Shown here piece after piece: positions 35,570-44,620 of a stretch of 64,000 bases of DNA (positions within the stretch are counted from its first letter, which is position 1; every line of letters starts with the position of its first letter). The notes under the pieces are model-generated. The model was not told the DNA's origin and did no database searches. It saw nothing but the letters and a program-made list of their open reading frames with translations. Made by a program: the position numbers and the translations under genes. This stretch comes from Fodinibacter sp963834965 (GTDB taxonomy: Bacteria; Actinomycetota; Actinomycetes; Actinomycetales; Dermatophilaceae), in contig CAWIEI010000022.1 of assembly GCA_963834965.1 (NCBI GenBank), positions 13,957-77,956 on the forward strand. Reading direction: 5' to 3'.

Positions 35570-36415
35570 ATGTCCGCTCTCCCGCTGCAGTTCTCCATCC
35601 CCTCCGTCGACGTGCCGCCCGAGAAGGCCCGTTCGCTGCGGAGCTTCAACGCCGCCATGGGCACGGTGCATCTCGTGTCGGGCGTGGCCATGGTGGCGCT
35701 GAGCACGGACTTCACCCTGCCCGTCTCGGTCTTCGCCCTCGGCGGCCCGCCGGGGACACCGCTCGAGGACGGGACGCTGTCCGGCATCCTGAACGTCCCA
35801 CTCGCCTGGGCGACGGCGAGCTTCCTTTTCCTGTCCGCGGTCTTCCACTTCGTGATCGCGTCGCCGTGGGGCTTCCCGCGATACGTGCGAGAGCTCGAGC
35901 GGGGCCGCAACCGGTTCCGGTGGGTGGAGTACTCGCTGTCCTCGACCCTGATGATTGTCCTGATCGCGCTCGTCACGGGGATCACCGACCTGGCGGCGCT
36001 GATCGGGATCGCGTTCGCCAACATCGCGATGATCCTGTTCGGCTGGCTGATGGAGGTCTCCAACAACGGCCTCATGCACGGGCGGGACCAGGCATCCGCA
36101 CGCGGGCAGCGAGCATGGTGGACCCCGTTCTGGTTCGGCTGTGTCGCCGGGATCGGGCCGTGGCTGGCGATCGGCCTGTACCTGTGGGCGACGATCCTGG
36201 TGCTCGACGGTCAGGGACCTCCCGGTTTCGTCTGGGGCATCCTGATCAGCCTGTTCGTCCTGTTCAACACCTTCGCGCTCAACCAGTGGCTCCAGTACCG
36301 CCAGCTGGGGCGCTGGCGCGACTATCTCTTCGGAGAGTGGCAGTACGTCATCCTCAGCCTCGTCGCGAAGTCCGTGCTCGCGTGGCAGATCTTCGCGAAC
36401 ACCCTGATTCCCTGA
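35570..36415 (+). CDS. Heliorhodopsin
   Basis: 281 residues, seven membrane helices. The retinal-binding Lys is K267 in ILSLVAKSVLAWQIF of the last helix; the counterion-like Glu is E120 in RWVEYSLSSTLM of helix 3; His 34 and His 93 match the two conserved His of heliorhodopsins (numbering in the first described protein: E107, K241, H23, H80). Heliorhodopsins bind retinal with the N-terminus facing the cytoplasm and have no known ion pumping; some actinobacterial ones are reported to interact with glutamine synthetase. No retinal or carotenoid gene is in the window. Confidence 0.93.
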   Translation: MSALPLQFSIPSVDVPPEKARSLRSFNAAMGTVHLVSGVAMVALSTDFTLPVSVFALGGPPGTPLEDGTLSGILNVPLAWATASFLFLSAVFHFVIASPWGFPRYVRELERGRNRFRWVEYSLSSTLMIVLIALVTGITDLAALIGIAFANIAMILFGWLMEVSNNGLMHGRDQASARGQRAWWTPFWFGCVAGIGPWLAIGLYLWATILVLDGQGPPGFVWGILISLFVLFNTFALNQWLQYRQLGRWRDYLFGEWQYVILSLVAKSVLAWQIFANTLIP

Positions 36416-36746
36416 CCTGGTGGTCTCGCGACCGAGTCCCAACTCCGACAGCCGCTGGCGCTTCTTGACGCTCACCGGCTCGAAGACGGGCCGCACGCGG
36501 CGATGAGCGTCGCACCTCGGCCCCGCCGGTGCGCCGGGTGCGCCCTCACCCACCTGTGGTTCGAGTCGGCCACGGGGTCAGGCACGCCGACGAACCGAGC
36601 CAAGACGGCCGAGCCGAGTGATGGCAATGGGCCAAGCGCTGAGGGGACGTGCGCAGGCAGTCACAACGGTGATGGACAGGCAAGAGCGCCGGTGGGATTC
36701 TGAGAGGGGTTCCGCCTGAGCGGGCGGGGCGTGAAGGGAGCCAGTC
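36416..36746. other. Intergenic region after heliorhodopsin
   Basis: 331 bases with short GC-rich frames on both strands but no recognisable gene or clear hairpin. Confidence 0.4.
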
Positions 36747-36917
36747 ATGTTCTGGTGGGCTGTGGTCATCGTTCTCGTCGCCTTCCTTGTCGTCGTGACC
36801 TTCATGGAAAATCGGCGAGGCACGAAGGCCCCGTTCAAGGGTCAGGATCGGCATCTGAACGCCCCAGACAGGCGTGGGGCCAGCGGTGGCGAGCAGGGGT
36901 GGGGCAGCGGCGGCTGA
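36747..36917 (+). CDS. 56-residue single-pass membrane protein
   Basis: MFWWAVVIVLVAFLVVVTFM is a strong membrane segment followed by a short basic, Gly-rich tail ending in GSGG. GGGAG lies seven bases before the ATG. Too short for standard gene callers. Similar in layout to the tiny membrane protein at 43893. Function unknown. Confidence 0.65.
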   Translation: MFWWAVVIVLVAFLVVVTFMENRRGTKAPFKGQDRHLNAPDRRGASGGEQGWGSGG

Positions 36918-37061
36918 GAGATCCTCGATGATGCGAAACAGTTCGACTGCCGCCATCCGGCGTTGTGACGCAGACCGACCGCAAGGCTGAGTAGGAGGTC
37001 ACGCGGCGTGTGACCTACCGATCCCTTGCCGGGACCGCTGGCGTCGCGCGCGGTTGGTTGA

Positions 37062-37622
37062 TCACCAGTGGTGTGCGACGTCGATCACGAGTCGGCTGCG
37101 GTTGGTCGACGGGTCGTAGAGCGTGAACACGCGGTGCGGGAGGCGGGCTCGCACGCCGAGCGCGATGGTGGTGTGGCCCTCGAAGGAGTCGGCCCACTTC
37201 ACCTCGCGGAAGGTCCTGAACCCGGCGACCGACGGCATCGTCGGCGCGCTCGTTGCCCCCTTGTAAGCGACGACCGCGAGTTGCGCACCTCCGGCGACCG
37301 GAACGGGGAAGCCGGATCCTTGGGAGCGGACGGTGCTCACGTAGCGCACGTCGAAGCCCGGTGCACGTCCGGTCATGTCGAGGACGAGCCGGTCGAAGCA
37401 CGCGTGGCGACCGGCACGAACGCCGTCGAGGCGACCACTCGTCAGGGGTGCGGAGGTCTTGGCGAGCGATCCCCATGTGATGCCGCAGTACGGTGCGGCG
37501 GTGGCGGTCCCGGCGCCGGAGGCTGCCGGGGCGGCAATCAGTGCTGCGCCGGCGGCGAGGGCGGCGATGGCGCGGGCACCCCTGCGGGCGCGGCTCGGGA
37601 TGGTGGTCGAAGCGATGGTCAT
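37062..37622 (-). CDS. Secreted AMIN-like domain protein
   Basis: 186 residues. Signal peptide from about residue 12 to 43 (ARAIAALAAGAALIAAPAASG and an AxA cleavage region near ATAAP), then a domain with RHACFDRLVLDMTGRAPGFDVRY (split), VVAYKG and FTLYDPSTNRSRLVIDV, as in AMIN-like proteins of actinobacteria, beta-rich envelope domains thought to bind the cell wall. GAGAGGAA precedes the ATG. Stands alone. Confidence 0.8.
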   Translation of the reverse strand: MTIASTTIPSRARRGARAIAALAAGAALIAAPAASGAGTATAAPYCGITWGSLAKTSAPLTSGRLDGVRAGRHACFDRLVLDMTGRAPGFDVRYVSTVRSQGSGFPVPVAGGAQLAVVAYKGATSAPTMPSVAGFRTFREVKWADSFEGHTTIALGVRARLPHRVFTLYDPSTNRSRLVIDVAHHW

Positions 37623-37872
37623 GGCGGTTCCTCTCTCGGGACGGACACTGCTATGACGCCTGAGTGCGGTCGGTGGTTGACGGACCGTCTGGGTTCGTCG
37701 GCAGGAGGGATGTTGGGCCCGCGAGAGTGGTCAGCTACTCGCTAAGTTGCTGGCCACTGCCTGCCTGGTAGGTCACTTCCCCAGGTCAGGGGGCTGCGGC
37801 GAGTACCACGACGATAGGGTCGCCGACGACACTCCGTGTCAACCGGGACGGGGTCCGGGGCGTCAGGGGAGC

Positions 37873-38397
37873 ATGACAATGACAGCCGTGGACCCTCGCA
37901 GTGAGGCGGACGACGCGATCAGCGGGCTGTACGCCGTCCACGCGCGCGGCCTGGTCCGGCTGGCGTGGTTGCTCCTCCACGACGTCGGGGACGCCGAGGA
38001 GGTCGTCCAGGACGCGTTCGTGGCTCTGTACCGCCGGTGGTCGGCGCTCGAGGCACCGGCCAGCGCGCCGGCGTACCTGCGCCGGGCCGTCGTCAACGGC
38101 GCTCGCTCGGCGCTGCGGCACCGGGGGGTCGTCGGGCGGCACGCCGCCGCGGTGCGTGCCGAGGCAGCCACGACCGCGCCCGGCGCCGACACGGTGGCCG
38201 CCGGTGCTGCCGAGCGCGCCGCAGTGCTCGCGCGCCTCGCCCGACTCCCACGGCGCCAGCGCGAGGTGCTCGTCCTGCGCTACTACCTCGACCTGTCCGA
38301 GCACGAGATCGCCGACACCCTCGGCATCTCGCCCGGCTCGGTCAAGAGCCACGCCCACCGCGGGCTCGCCGCGCTGCGGGCCGGACAGGAGCTGTGA
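37873..38397 (+). CDS. SigE-family (ECF) RNA polymerase sigma factor
   Basis: 174 residues with region 2 (LVRLAWLLLHDVGDAEEVVQDAF) and region 4 (LPRRQREVLVLRYYLDLSEHEIADTLG then SPGSVKSHAHRGLAALR). GGGGA upstream of the ATG. Directly coupled (TGATG) to a membrane-anchored GerMN/Gmad2 protein that likely acts as its partner or anti-sigma factor. Confidence 0.92.
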   Translation: MTMTAVDPRSEADDAISGLYAVHARGLVRLAWLLLHDVGDAEEVVQDAFVALYRRWSALEAPASAPAYLRRAVVNGARSALRHRGVVGRHAAAVRAEAATTAPGADTVAAGAAERAAVLARLARLPRRQREVLVLRYYLDLSEHEIADTLGISPGSVKSHAHRGLAALRAGQEL

Positions 38398-39446
38398 TGG
38401 ACCGGATGCCCGAGACCGAGGACCTGCTGCGCGCGGCACTGCGCGAGCGCGCCGACGTCCTCGACCCCGCCGACCGGCTCGAGGACGTCCTCGCGGCGGC
38501 CGGCGCCCCCAGCGGGCGGCGGTGGTGGCTGTCGGCGGGTGCCGCGGCCGCTGCGGTCGCCGCGGTGGTGGCCGGGGCGTGGCTGGTCCGGGGCCCGCTC
38601 GAGGATCCCGCCCGCACTGTCCCCGCCGTGACCGCCACGACCGCCCCCACGACCGCCCCCACCCCCGTCCCGAGCCCCTCCGGCAGCCCCTCCGGCAGCG
38701 GGCCGTCGCCGTCCCCGAGCGCCACCGCACCCGCGATCGAGTCGGCCCTGCCCGTCTACGTCGTCGTCCCCGAGGTGCCCGGCGACCCGGGCAGCGGCTA
38801 CGGCCTGGCCCGGCGCTGGGTCACCCTCGCCGCGCCCGACGAGGACGCCACCCGGGTCCGGGCGGCCGTCGACGCCTCGCTCGGCGCCCCGGTCGAGGGG
38901 GTGGACCCGTCCGCGTGGGCCGGGGTCGACGTCAGCGCGGTGACCGTGACCACCGACGGCGTGAGCGTCGAGGTCAGCGCCGCACCACGCCGGACCGGTA
39001 CCGCGGCGGACGACCTCGCGCTCGCCCAGGTCGGGTGGACGGCCCAGGCCGTCCTCGGGCGGGGGAACGTGCCCGTGACGGTCACGACCGGCGGGAGCCC
39101 GCTCGGCGTCGTCACCCGCCCGGCCACCGACCAGTGGTACACGGTGCTCACGAACGTGTGGGTCACCGCCCCCACCCCCGGGGAGCGCCTCCCCGCCGGC
39201 TCCCCGGTGATAGTCAGCGGCCAGGCCTCGGTCTTCGAGGCGGCGCTGACCTGGCAGCTCGAGCGGGACGGCACCGTGGTCGACCGCGGCTCTGTCACCG
39301 CATCCGCCGGGGCACCCGCCTGGGGCGACTACACGATCGACCTCGGCACCCTGCCCAGCGGCGGGTACACCATCCGGGTGCGTTCGCTCAGCCCCCGCGA
39401 CGGGGCGGTCGACGCCGAGGACGTGGTGTCGTTCACCGTCCGCTGA
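38397..39446 (+). CDS. Membrane-anchored GerMN/Gmad2 domain protein
   Basis: 349 residues: a short cytoplasmic N-terminus, one membrane helix (about residues 44-65), a Pro/Thr/Ser-rich linker, a GerMN-like domain (about 120-235) and a C-terminal Gmad2 immunoglobulin-like domain (VWVTAPTPGERLPAGSPVIV, GGYTIRVRSLSPRDG). Such proteins sit next to SigE-family sigma factors. The cytoplasmic stub could hold the sigma factor as an anti-sigma region; that is inference. Confidence 0.85.
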   Translation: MDRMPETEDLLRAALRERADVLDPADRLEDVLAAAGAPSGRRWWLSAGAAAAAVAAVVAGAWLVRGPLEDPARTVPAVTATTAPTTAPTPVPSPSGSPSGSGPSPSPSATAPAIESALPVYVVVPEVPGDPGSGYGLARRWVTLAAPDEDATRVRAAVDASLGAPVEGVDPSAWAGVDVSAVTVTTDGVSVEVSAAPRRTGTAADDLALAQVGWTAQAVLGRGNVPVTVTTGGSPLGVVTRPATDQWYTVLTNVWVTAPTPGERLPAGSPVIVSGQASVFEAALTWQLERDGTVVDRGSVTASAGAPAWGDYTIDLGTLPSGGYTIRVRSLSPRDGAVDAEDVVSFTVR

Positions 39447-39453
39447 CGTCAGG

Positions 39454-39489
39454 CGTCCTCAGCGCCAGCGCGACACGGCGTTGAGGACG
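39454..39489 (+). terminator. Hairpin terminator after sigma/GerMN operon
   Basis: CGTCCTCA and TGAGGACG pair with further CGCC/GGCG pairing inside. It starts eight bases after the stop codon of the GerMN gene. Confidence 0.65.
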
Positions 39490-39729
39490 GCCAACGCCGC
39501 CGGCCGGCGCTCGTGGCGCGCAGCACGGTGCGAACCAGCCGGACCGTCCGGACACCCGCGGCCGTCTACGCGGACGTGCAGATCTTCCGGGCGTCAGCCC
39601 CACTCACCCCGCGTCCAATGGTTGGGCCGACTTGGTGCGAGCCACAACACCGGTTGATGGATGTCCTCGAGGGGCTCGAGGGCGACGTCGCCACCTGAAT
39701 GGATGCTTCGCTCGTGCTGTGCTCGGCCA

Positions 39730-40908
39730 TCACGGCGAACGCAGTGCGTTGTCGAGGTCGGCGATGAGGTCCTCGGTGTCCTCGAGCCCCACGGACATCC
39801 GCAAGAGCGACTCGTGTGGACGTGCGGAGGCTTCGACGGGGCGGTGGGTGAGCGATGCCGGGTGCTGTAGCAGCGAGTCGATGCCACCGAGTGATACCGC
39901 ATGGGTGATCAACTGGAGCGAGTCGGCGACGCCGCGCGCAGCTTGTCCGCCGCCGAGCACGTCGAAAGCCAGCAGGCTTCCCGGCCCCGCCTGCTGCTTG
40001 CCCAGCAATCCCATCGGGTCGGCGCCAGGCAGGCTCGGGTGGTGCACGGCGGTGATCGCCGGGTGGTCGTTGAGCCAGGCTGCGATCTGGGTCGCGGTGC
40101 GTTGTTGTGCCTCGACGCGCAGCGGCAACGTGGGCAGCCCGCGCAGCAGCAGGTAGGCGGCCAGCGGGTGGAGCAACGCGCCGGTGATGGCGCGCACCGC
40201 ACGCAGCCTCACGGCCCAGCCCCCCTCGCAGGCCACCACTCCACCGACCACGTCGCCGTGGCCTCCAAGGAACTTGGTCGCGCTGTGCAGCACCAGGGCA
40301 GCGCCGTGCTGGGCGGGTCGCTGGAGCACCGGGGTCGCGAACGTCGAGTCGACCAGCACGGGCACCTCGCCGGCCTGCGCCACGACGTCGGAGATGTCGA
40401 TCAGCTCCAGCGTCGGGTTCGCCGGCGTCTCGCAGATCACCAGCCCCGTGTCAGGGCGGATCGCTGCAGCGATCCCGCCCGGCTCGGCCCAGGTCACCTC
40501 GGTGCCAAGCAGGCCGGTCGCCAGCAGGTGGTCCGTGCCGCCGTACAGGGGGCGCACGGCCACTACGTGCGGTTGGCCCTCGCGCAGACACGACAGCAGG
40601 ACCGCCGTCAGCGCCGCCATCCCGCTGCTGAAGGCGACCGCCTCTGCAGTTCCCTCCAGCGTGGCCAGCGCCGACTCGAACCGCGCGACCGTCGGGTTCC
40701 AGAGCCGGGCGTAGACCGGGCCGCCCTCGGTGGGGTGCCCACCGAAGGCCATCGACTCATACGATGCGCCCGCGACGTCCACGTCGCCGAGCGGATAGGT
40801 GCTCGAGAGGTCCAGCGGCGGAGCGTGGACGCCCAACCCGACAAGGTCGAGCCTGCCCGCATGAACGGCAGTCGTACGAGGCCCCGAGAACTGCATCGCG
40901 TGTCCCAT
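39730..40908 (-). CDS. PLP-dependent trans-sulfuration enzyme (cystathionine gamma-synthase/lyase type)
   Basis: 392 residues of the Cys/Met metabolism PLP family. Key motifs: VYARLWNPTVARFESALATLEG, PLYGGTDHLLAT, SATKFLGGHGDVVGG with the PLP Lys, and the C-terminal RMSVGLEDTEDLIADL. Methionine gamma-lyases have a Cys in the LYGCT loop; here it reads LYGGT, which favours a cystathionine synthase/lyase activity. Divergent from an Lrp-type regulator, the layout seen for amino acid catabolism genes under self-contained control. Confidence 0.85.
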   Translation of the reverse strand: MGHAMQFSGPRTTAVHAGRLDLVGLGVHAPPLDLSSTYPLGDVDVAGASYESMAFGGHPTEGGPVYARLWNPTVARFESALATLEGTAEAVAFSSGMAALTAVLLSCLREGQPHVVAVRPLYGGTDHLLATGLLGTEVTWAEPGGIAAAIRPDTGLVICETPANPTLELIDISDVVAQAGEVPVLVDSTFATPVLQRPAQHGAALVLHSATKFLGGHGDVVGGVVACEGGWAVRLRAVRAITGALLHPLAAYLLLRGLPTLPLRVEAQQRTATQIAAWLNDHPAITAVHHPSLPGADPMGLLGKQQAGPGSLLAFDVLGGGQAARGVADSLQLITHAVSLGGIDSLLQHPASLTHRPVEASARPHESLLRMSVGLEDTEDLIADLDNALRSP

Positions 40909-40930
40909 GCGGATAAGCGTGAGTGATTCT

Positions 40931-40957
40931 TGCGCGATACAGTGCGTTCATCGCACA
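40931..40957. promoter_or_regulatory. Imperfect inverted repeat, possible Lrp operator
   Basis: TGCGCGAT and ATCGCACA (7 of 8 complementary) with an 11-base spacer, in the 110-base divergent space between the trans-sulfuration gene and the Lrp-like gene. Confidence 0.5.
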
Positions 40958-41018
40958 GGATTCGATTCCGCGCGCATGTCGCGTGGTCCATCACCGACAC
41001 GTGGGGAAGGAGGCATCG

Positions 41019-41516
41019 ATGGCGAAAGATCGTTCAACGGCGACACGCCCGGCGCCGACCGAACTCGACGACGTCGACCTCGCCCTGCTGCGCACCCTGA
41101 GCCACGATGGCCGCACCCCGAACGCGGACCTGGCTGCAGCTGCAGGGGTCGCGCCCTCGACGGCGTCGCTGCGGACCCGGGCACTGCGCGCCCGAGGCGT
41201 CCTGCGCGCAACCCACGCCGACATCGACCCGGCGGCGGTGGGCCGGCCGCTGCAAGCCCTGATCGCCGTCCGGTTGCACGGTCACACTCGAGCGCACGTC
41301 GACGCCTTCCAAGCCCTCGCCCCTGCGCTGCCCGGCGCCCTGCACGTCTTCCACGTCGCAGGGCAGGACGACTACCTCATCCACGTGGCCGCCGCCGACG
41401 CCGACGCGCTGCGGGCGCTGATCCTCGACCACATCACCAGCCACCCCGCCGTGCGAGCAACCCAGACCCACCTCGTGTTCGAGCACCTTCACGGCGTGGG
41501 ACTGCTCAGCCCCTGA
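41019..41516 (+). CDS. Lrp/AsnC-family transcriptional regulator
   Basis: 165 residues. N-terminal helix-turn-helix (LDDVDLALLRTLSHDGRTPN, VAPSTASLRTRALRARGVLR) and a C-terminal RAM ligand-binding domain (LHVFHVAGQDDYLIHV, VRATQTHLVFEHLHG). AAGGAGG precedes the ATG. It should regulate the divergent trans-sulfuration gene in response to an amino acid. Confidence 0.92.
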   Translation: MAKDRSTATRPAPTELDDVDLALLRTLSHDGRTPNADLAAAAGVAPSTASLRTRALRARGVLRATHADIDPAAVGRPLQALIAVRLHGHTRAHVDAFQALAPALPGALHVFHVAGQDDYLIHVAAADADALRALILDHITSHPAVRATQTHLVFEHLHGVGLLSP

Positions 41517-41744
41517 CCGAACCTGCAACGTCTGCACCGATCCACTCCCGCCAGCCCGCCCTCACGATGATGGACCCCGCAGACAAGCGGACTTCCACAC
41601 CCAGTGGCCCGGCCCCCAGAACGGCATTCGGGGCGGACAGGCGGCGCAGAGACTGTGCCCGGCCTCACTTCATCGCTTTCACCGCTGTCGTCCTCCAGCA
41701 AACGATGTGGACTCAACCTCGGCGCGCGAGGTTAGCCTGTCTGA

Positions 41745-42206
41745 GTGGCCTCTGCGCTCAACACCATCGGCGCGTACCTTCTTTCGACGCCTCGGCTTGC
41801 GCGAGCGCCGATCTGGCTCTACCGGCACCGGTTGGGCTGGCTGATGGGTCCGCGTGTTCTGATGCTGGAGCACCGTGGACGTACGTCGGGAGTGCCGCGG
41901 TTTGTCTGCCTCGAGGTCGTCGACCGGCCCAGTGCCAACGTGATCATCGTTGCGAGCGGATTCGGCGCTCGGGCTCAGTGGTACCGCAACCTGCTGGCGG
42001 ACCCCACCTGCCGCGTCAGCGTCGGATGGAACAGCGGCCTGCCTGCTCGGGCTCGCCTGATGTCCGACGGCGAGTCTTCCGCCACGCTGGTGCGGTACCA
42101 ACAAGGCCACCCCCGGGCGTGGCGCAGGCTGCAGGGCGTCATCGAAGAGGCGGCGGGCCAGCCCGTGATCGGTCTGCCCATGGTTGAACTGCAGCTGCGG
42201 CCCTGA
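41745..42206 (+). CDS. Deazaflavin (F420)-dependent nitroreductase family protein
   Basis: 153 residues of the DDN-type split-barrel fold: GWLMGPRVLMLEHRGRTSGV, LEVVDRPSANVIIVASGFG and AQWYRNLLADP are family hallmarks. Binds the F420 cofactor, used in actinobacteria for hydride transfer to quinones and other substrates. GTG at 41745 follows TAGCCT by seven bases, a leaderless promoter. Membrane-associated relatives reduce quinones. Confidence 0.85.
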   Translation: MASALNTIGAYLLSTPRLARAPIWLYRHRLGWLMGPRVLMLEHRGRTSGVPRFVCLEVVDRPSANVIIVASGFGARAQWYRNLLADPTCRVSVGWNSGLPARARLMSDGESSATLVRYQQGHPRAWRRLQGVIEEAAGQPVIGLPMVELQLRP

Positions 42207-42500
42207 TGAGGAGTGCAGTCCCACTCGGCGCAGCTGACCCGCAGTGAGCGGTGTCGGACGAGTGCGACCACTGAAACCGGCGTGCTCGTCCCGCAGGCGT
42301 GTCGCGGCGGGAGGACGTGGGCAGTACGGCTGGTCTGGCGCATGCCGAATCTCCGCATCCGGCGATGAGACACCCCAGCGCCAGCTTTGACCAGGCTCAC
42401 CGAAGGGGGCAACGGAGCGAACTTGCTTCCATCGAATTGCCAACGGTGCAGTGCGTCCGGCCGGGCTGCCCATCCAAGGCTGTCCAAGGACGCTGGATCT

Positions 42501-42842
42501 TTAGCGGCCGCGTATCGTGTCGCGCGTGTTCTGGCCCTCACGCCGTTCGAACTTGCTGGTTAGGAGGGCCTCGAGCTTGTCCGTGGCGCCTTGGAGCGCT
42601 TCGCCGAGAGTCGCAGCGTGATGGTCCACGGTGACGGGGTCCATCCCCGCAGGTCGGGCCTCGATCAGACAACGGAAGTCGTCCCCTGTCGAACGGCCAG
42701 CGCTTTCGTTGCGGAGATGGACCTCGACCCGCGTCAAGCGATCCTCGAACCTCGCCAGGGCACCCCCAAGGTCCGCTTCGGTCCGTTCGATGAGGGCCGC
42801 GCTGCCCTCGACGTTCTTGTCGGTGTTGACCTGGATCTTCAT
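42501..42842 (-). CDS. HPF/RaiA-family ribosome-associated protein
   Basis: 113 residues, MKIQVNTDKNVEGSAALIER with a following acidic helix, RVEVHLRNESAG and a DCLIEARP-like FRCLIEARPAG core typical of HPF/RaiA (short form) fold. These proteins bind the ribosome and lower translation in stress. AGGAG precedes the ATG. It lacks the long C-terminal domain of the dimerising HPF. Alone in its region. Confidence 0.75.
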   Translation of the reverse strand: MKIQVNTDKNVEGSAALIERTEADLGGALARFEDRLTRVEVHLRNESAGRSTGDDFRCLIEARPAGMDPVTVDHHAATLGEALQGATDKLEALLTSKFERREGQNTRDTIRGR

Positions 42843-43284
42843 TGGATGTCTCCTGACCGGCTCGTTCCTGAGCCTCGAATGGGGCTACATCAGCTGTGCA
42901 TGCGATGGTCACCGGTGCGAAGAGTCACGGTCCTGCCGCAGTCCGTCTTCCAAGCCGCGAGCAACGCCTCCTCAACTCCCGCGGACCGGGTTCGTCTACA
43001 GTGTCTCAGCCCATCGGTGGATCGACGCTAGGTGAGCGCGCCGAGCCCTAGCCAGCTACGGGTGCGAGCGAGAGGCGCCTGAGTGGGCGTCTGGCGGCGA
43101 TGAGACTCGCAGTGAGCAGTCTCCGCTGTCACGAGTTCGTGACGACCGATTGGCGATGTGACGCATCGCGGCACCGCAAGGCGGCGAGATGCTGCGAGCG
43201 GCCTCCGTCCTCATCGGCCGACGCTGCCTTGGCACCTGTCGCACGGGACCGGGCCGCCGGCGGGTGACTCAGCAGCTCCCCGCC
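42843..43284. other. Intergenic region, no supported gene
   Basis: About 440 bases between the HPF-like gene (minus) and the 48-residue gene (minus). Short frames only; no clear hairpin or family resemblance. The HPF promoter should be here. Confidence 0.4.
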
Positions 43285-43431
43285 TCACCCGAGATAGAGG
43301 ACGACCAACAGGGTCACGAGAAGGTTCGTGGCGAGTAGGGCGATGGCCACGCCAGTCGTGAGTGGCTTGCCGAGCCAGGCCCTTTCCGACTCGCGTTGGC
43401 GCTTGTAGCCGTCCTTGTCGATGCTGGTCAT
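43285..43431 (-). CDS. 48-residue membrane protein
   Basis: MTSIDKDGYKRQRESERAWLG (charged start) then TTGVAIALLATNLLVTLLVVLYLG, one C-terminal membrane helix. An alternative upstream ATG (43467) would add 12 residues. Tail-anchored layout; function unknown. Confidence 0.5.
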   Translation of the reverse strand: MTSIDKDGYKRQRESERAWLGKPLTTGVAIALLATNLLVTLLVVLYLG

Positions 43432-43548
43432 GCCTCCACCTCGTCGTGTCGCCCTACCGGTATGCACGCATCCTCACAGGGGGAGGCGGAGACCGGACCC
43501 CACTTGCGGGAACTCCCAGCCAGGACGGCGAACTGGCGGCGGCCTGAC

Positions 43549-43576
43549 GCGGGGGCTGCCCGCGGGCAGCCCCCGC
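43549..43576. terminator. 28-base perfect GC palindrome
   Basis: Perfect self-complementary sequence of G/C runs centred at 43562/43563. Strong enough to stop transcription in either direction, though no T-run follows. It lies between the 48-residue gene and the next plus-strand genes, 117 bases upstream of the 48-residue gene start. Confidence 0.6.
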
Positions 43577-43606
43577 AGCGAACGAGTTCCTGGGGAGGTC
43601 GGCTAG

Positions 43607-43747
43607 GTGATTGGCCGATTGACTCGACCCGACGTGGCCGCGAGGGCGGCGACGGTCGCGGCCGAGCACAACGTTCGGGTCACCGCTGCCGTCATCCCAG
43701 CCGGGTCGGGGATCGAGTCCATGGTGTACGTCATCGGTGGTTCCTGA
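43607..43747 (+). CDS. 46-residue possible protein
   Basis: Reads VIGRLTRPDVAARAATVAAE, then HNVRVTAAVIPAGSG and a terminal MVYVIGGS. GGGGAGG lies 10 bases before the GTG. Composition looks protein-like but there is no family match. Could be a gene fragment. Confidence 0.3.
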   Translation: MIGRLTRPDVAARAATVAAEHNVRVTAAVIPAGSGIESMVYVIGGS

Positions 43748-43892
43748 GGATGGCGTGGGTCGCGTCCCCGCGTCACAGTGACATCGCGTCAGGTCACCAT
43801 CGGATCGGGCCAGATGGACATCGTTGCCAACACCAAGGGACGGCCACAGGGGCGGGTAAGGTCGAGGACACTTCGACGACGAGGAGGCCGTG

Positions 43893-44033
43893 ATGGACTG
43901 GTGGGGATGGATGATCCTCGTTGTGGTCCTGCTGGTGGTGCTCGTCGCGGCCGTGCTGGTGATCCAAGCCCGTCGGCGCCGGGGCGGCGTAATCATCGGG
44001 TCCAAGAGTCCTGGCCGTGGTGAGCGACGATGA
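43893..44033 (+). CDS. 46-residue single-pass membrane protein
   Basis: MDWWGWMILVVVLLVVLVAA then VLVIQARRRRGG and a short basic tail. GAGGAGG is just upstream and its stop overlaps the start of the first PRC-barrel gene (ATGA), so the three genes form an operon. Too short for standard callers. Confidence 0.75.
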   Translation: MDWWGWMILVVVLLVVLVAAVLVIQARRRRGGVIIGSKSPGRGERR

Positions 44034-44620
44034 GGCTGATGCGAACCTCCGAGATCACCCAGCGTGCGGTGGTCTCGATGGCCGGTGAGGACATCGCCCA
44101 GATCAAGGACGTCGTATATGCCGCCGACGGCGGCTCGGTCAGCGGGTTTACGCTGGCCGGCCGTGGTCTCTTCGCCGGGCCCCTGAAGGAGTTCCTGCCC
44201 TGGGCGGGCGTCTCCGCTTTGGGCGCGGACGCGGTGATGGTCCGCGACGAGAGCGTGCTGGCGTCGGCCCCCTCGATCCTCGAGCTGTCCCGGGGCAGTG
44301 CGGGGTCCGCCGGTGACGTCCTCGGCTCTCAGGTGCTGACAGAGGAAGGTATCGGGCTGGGCACGGTGCACGACGTCGTCGTATCCGTCGACGTCACTGG
44401 TGGCGAGCACTGCGACGTCGTCGGCTACGAGGTCGAGGCGTCCGAGGGGCTCGGTACTCAGGGCCAGATGCTGCTGATCCCGCTGCCCGACACGATGGCC
44501 GCCTCTGGCGAGCACCTCATCGTGCCTGGCAGCGTGAAGGATTTCGTCGGTCACGACCTGGCCGGGTTCGGCGCGGCCGTAGACCGGTTCCGTGCCCACC
44601 TAGAGATTTCCCGACCATGA
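44030..44620 (+). CDS. PRC-barrel protein (two PRC-like repeats)
   Basis: 196 residues. Opens with MRLMRTSEITQRAVVSMAGE and IAQIKDVVYAADGGSVSGFTL (split), a PRC-barrel motif, repeated near 95-180 with LGSQVLTEEGIGLGTVHDVVV. PRC barrels bind proteins or RNA; role unknown. Coupled to its neighbours by 4-base overlaps. Confidence 0.8.
   Translation: MRLMRTSEITQRAVVSMAGEDIAQIKDVVYAADGGSVSGFTLAGRGLFAGPLKEFLPWAGVSALGADAVMVRDESVLASAPSILELSRGSAGSAGDVLGSQVLTEEGIGLGTVHDVVVSVDVTGGEHCDVVGYEVEASEGLGTQGQMLLIPLPDTMAASGEHLIVPGSVKDFVGHDLAGFGAAVDRFRAHLEISRP

Noticed and set aside
35374..36075. 233-residue minus-strand frame overlapping heliorhodopsin
   Set aside because: Its first part is a shadow of the heliorhodopsin; only the last 60 residues look protein-like and are listed as a low-confidence fragment.
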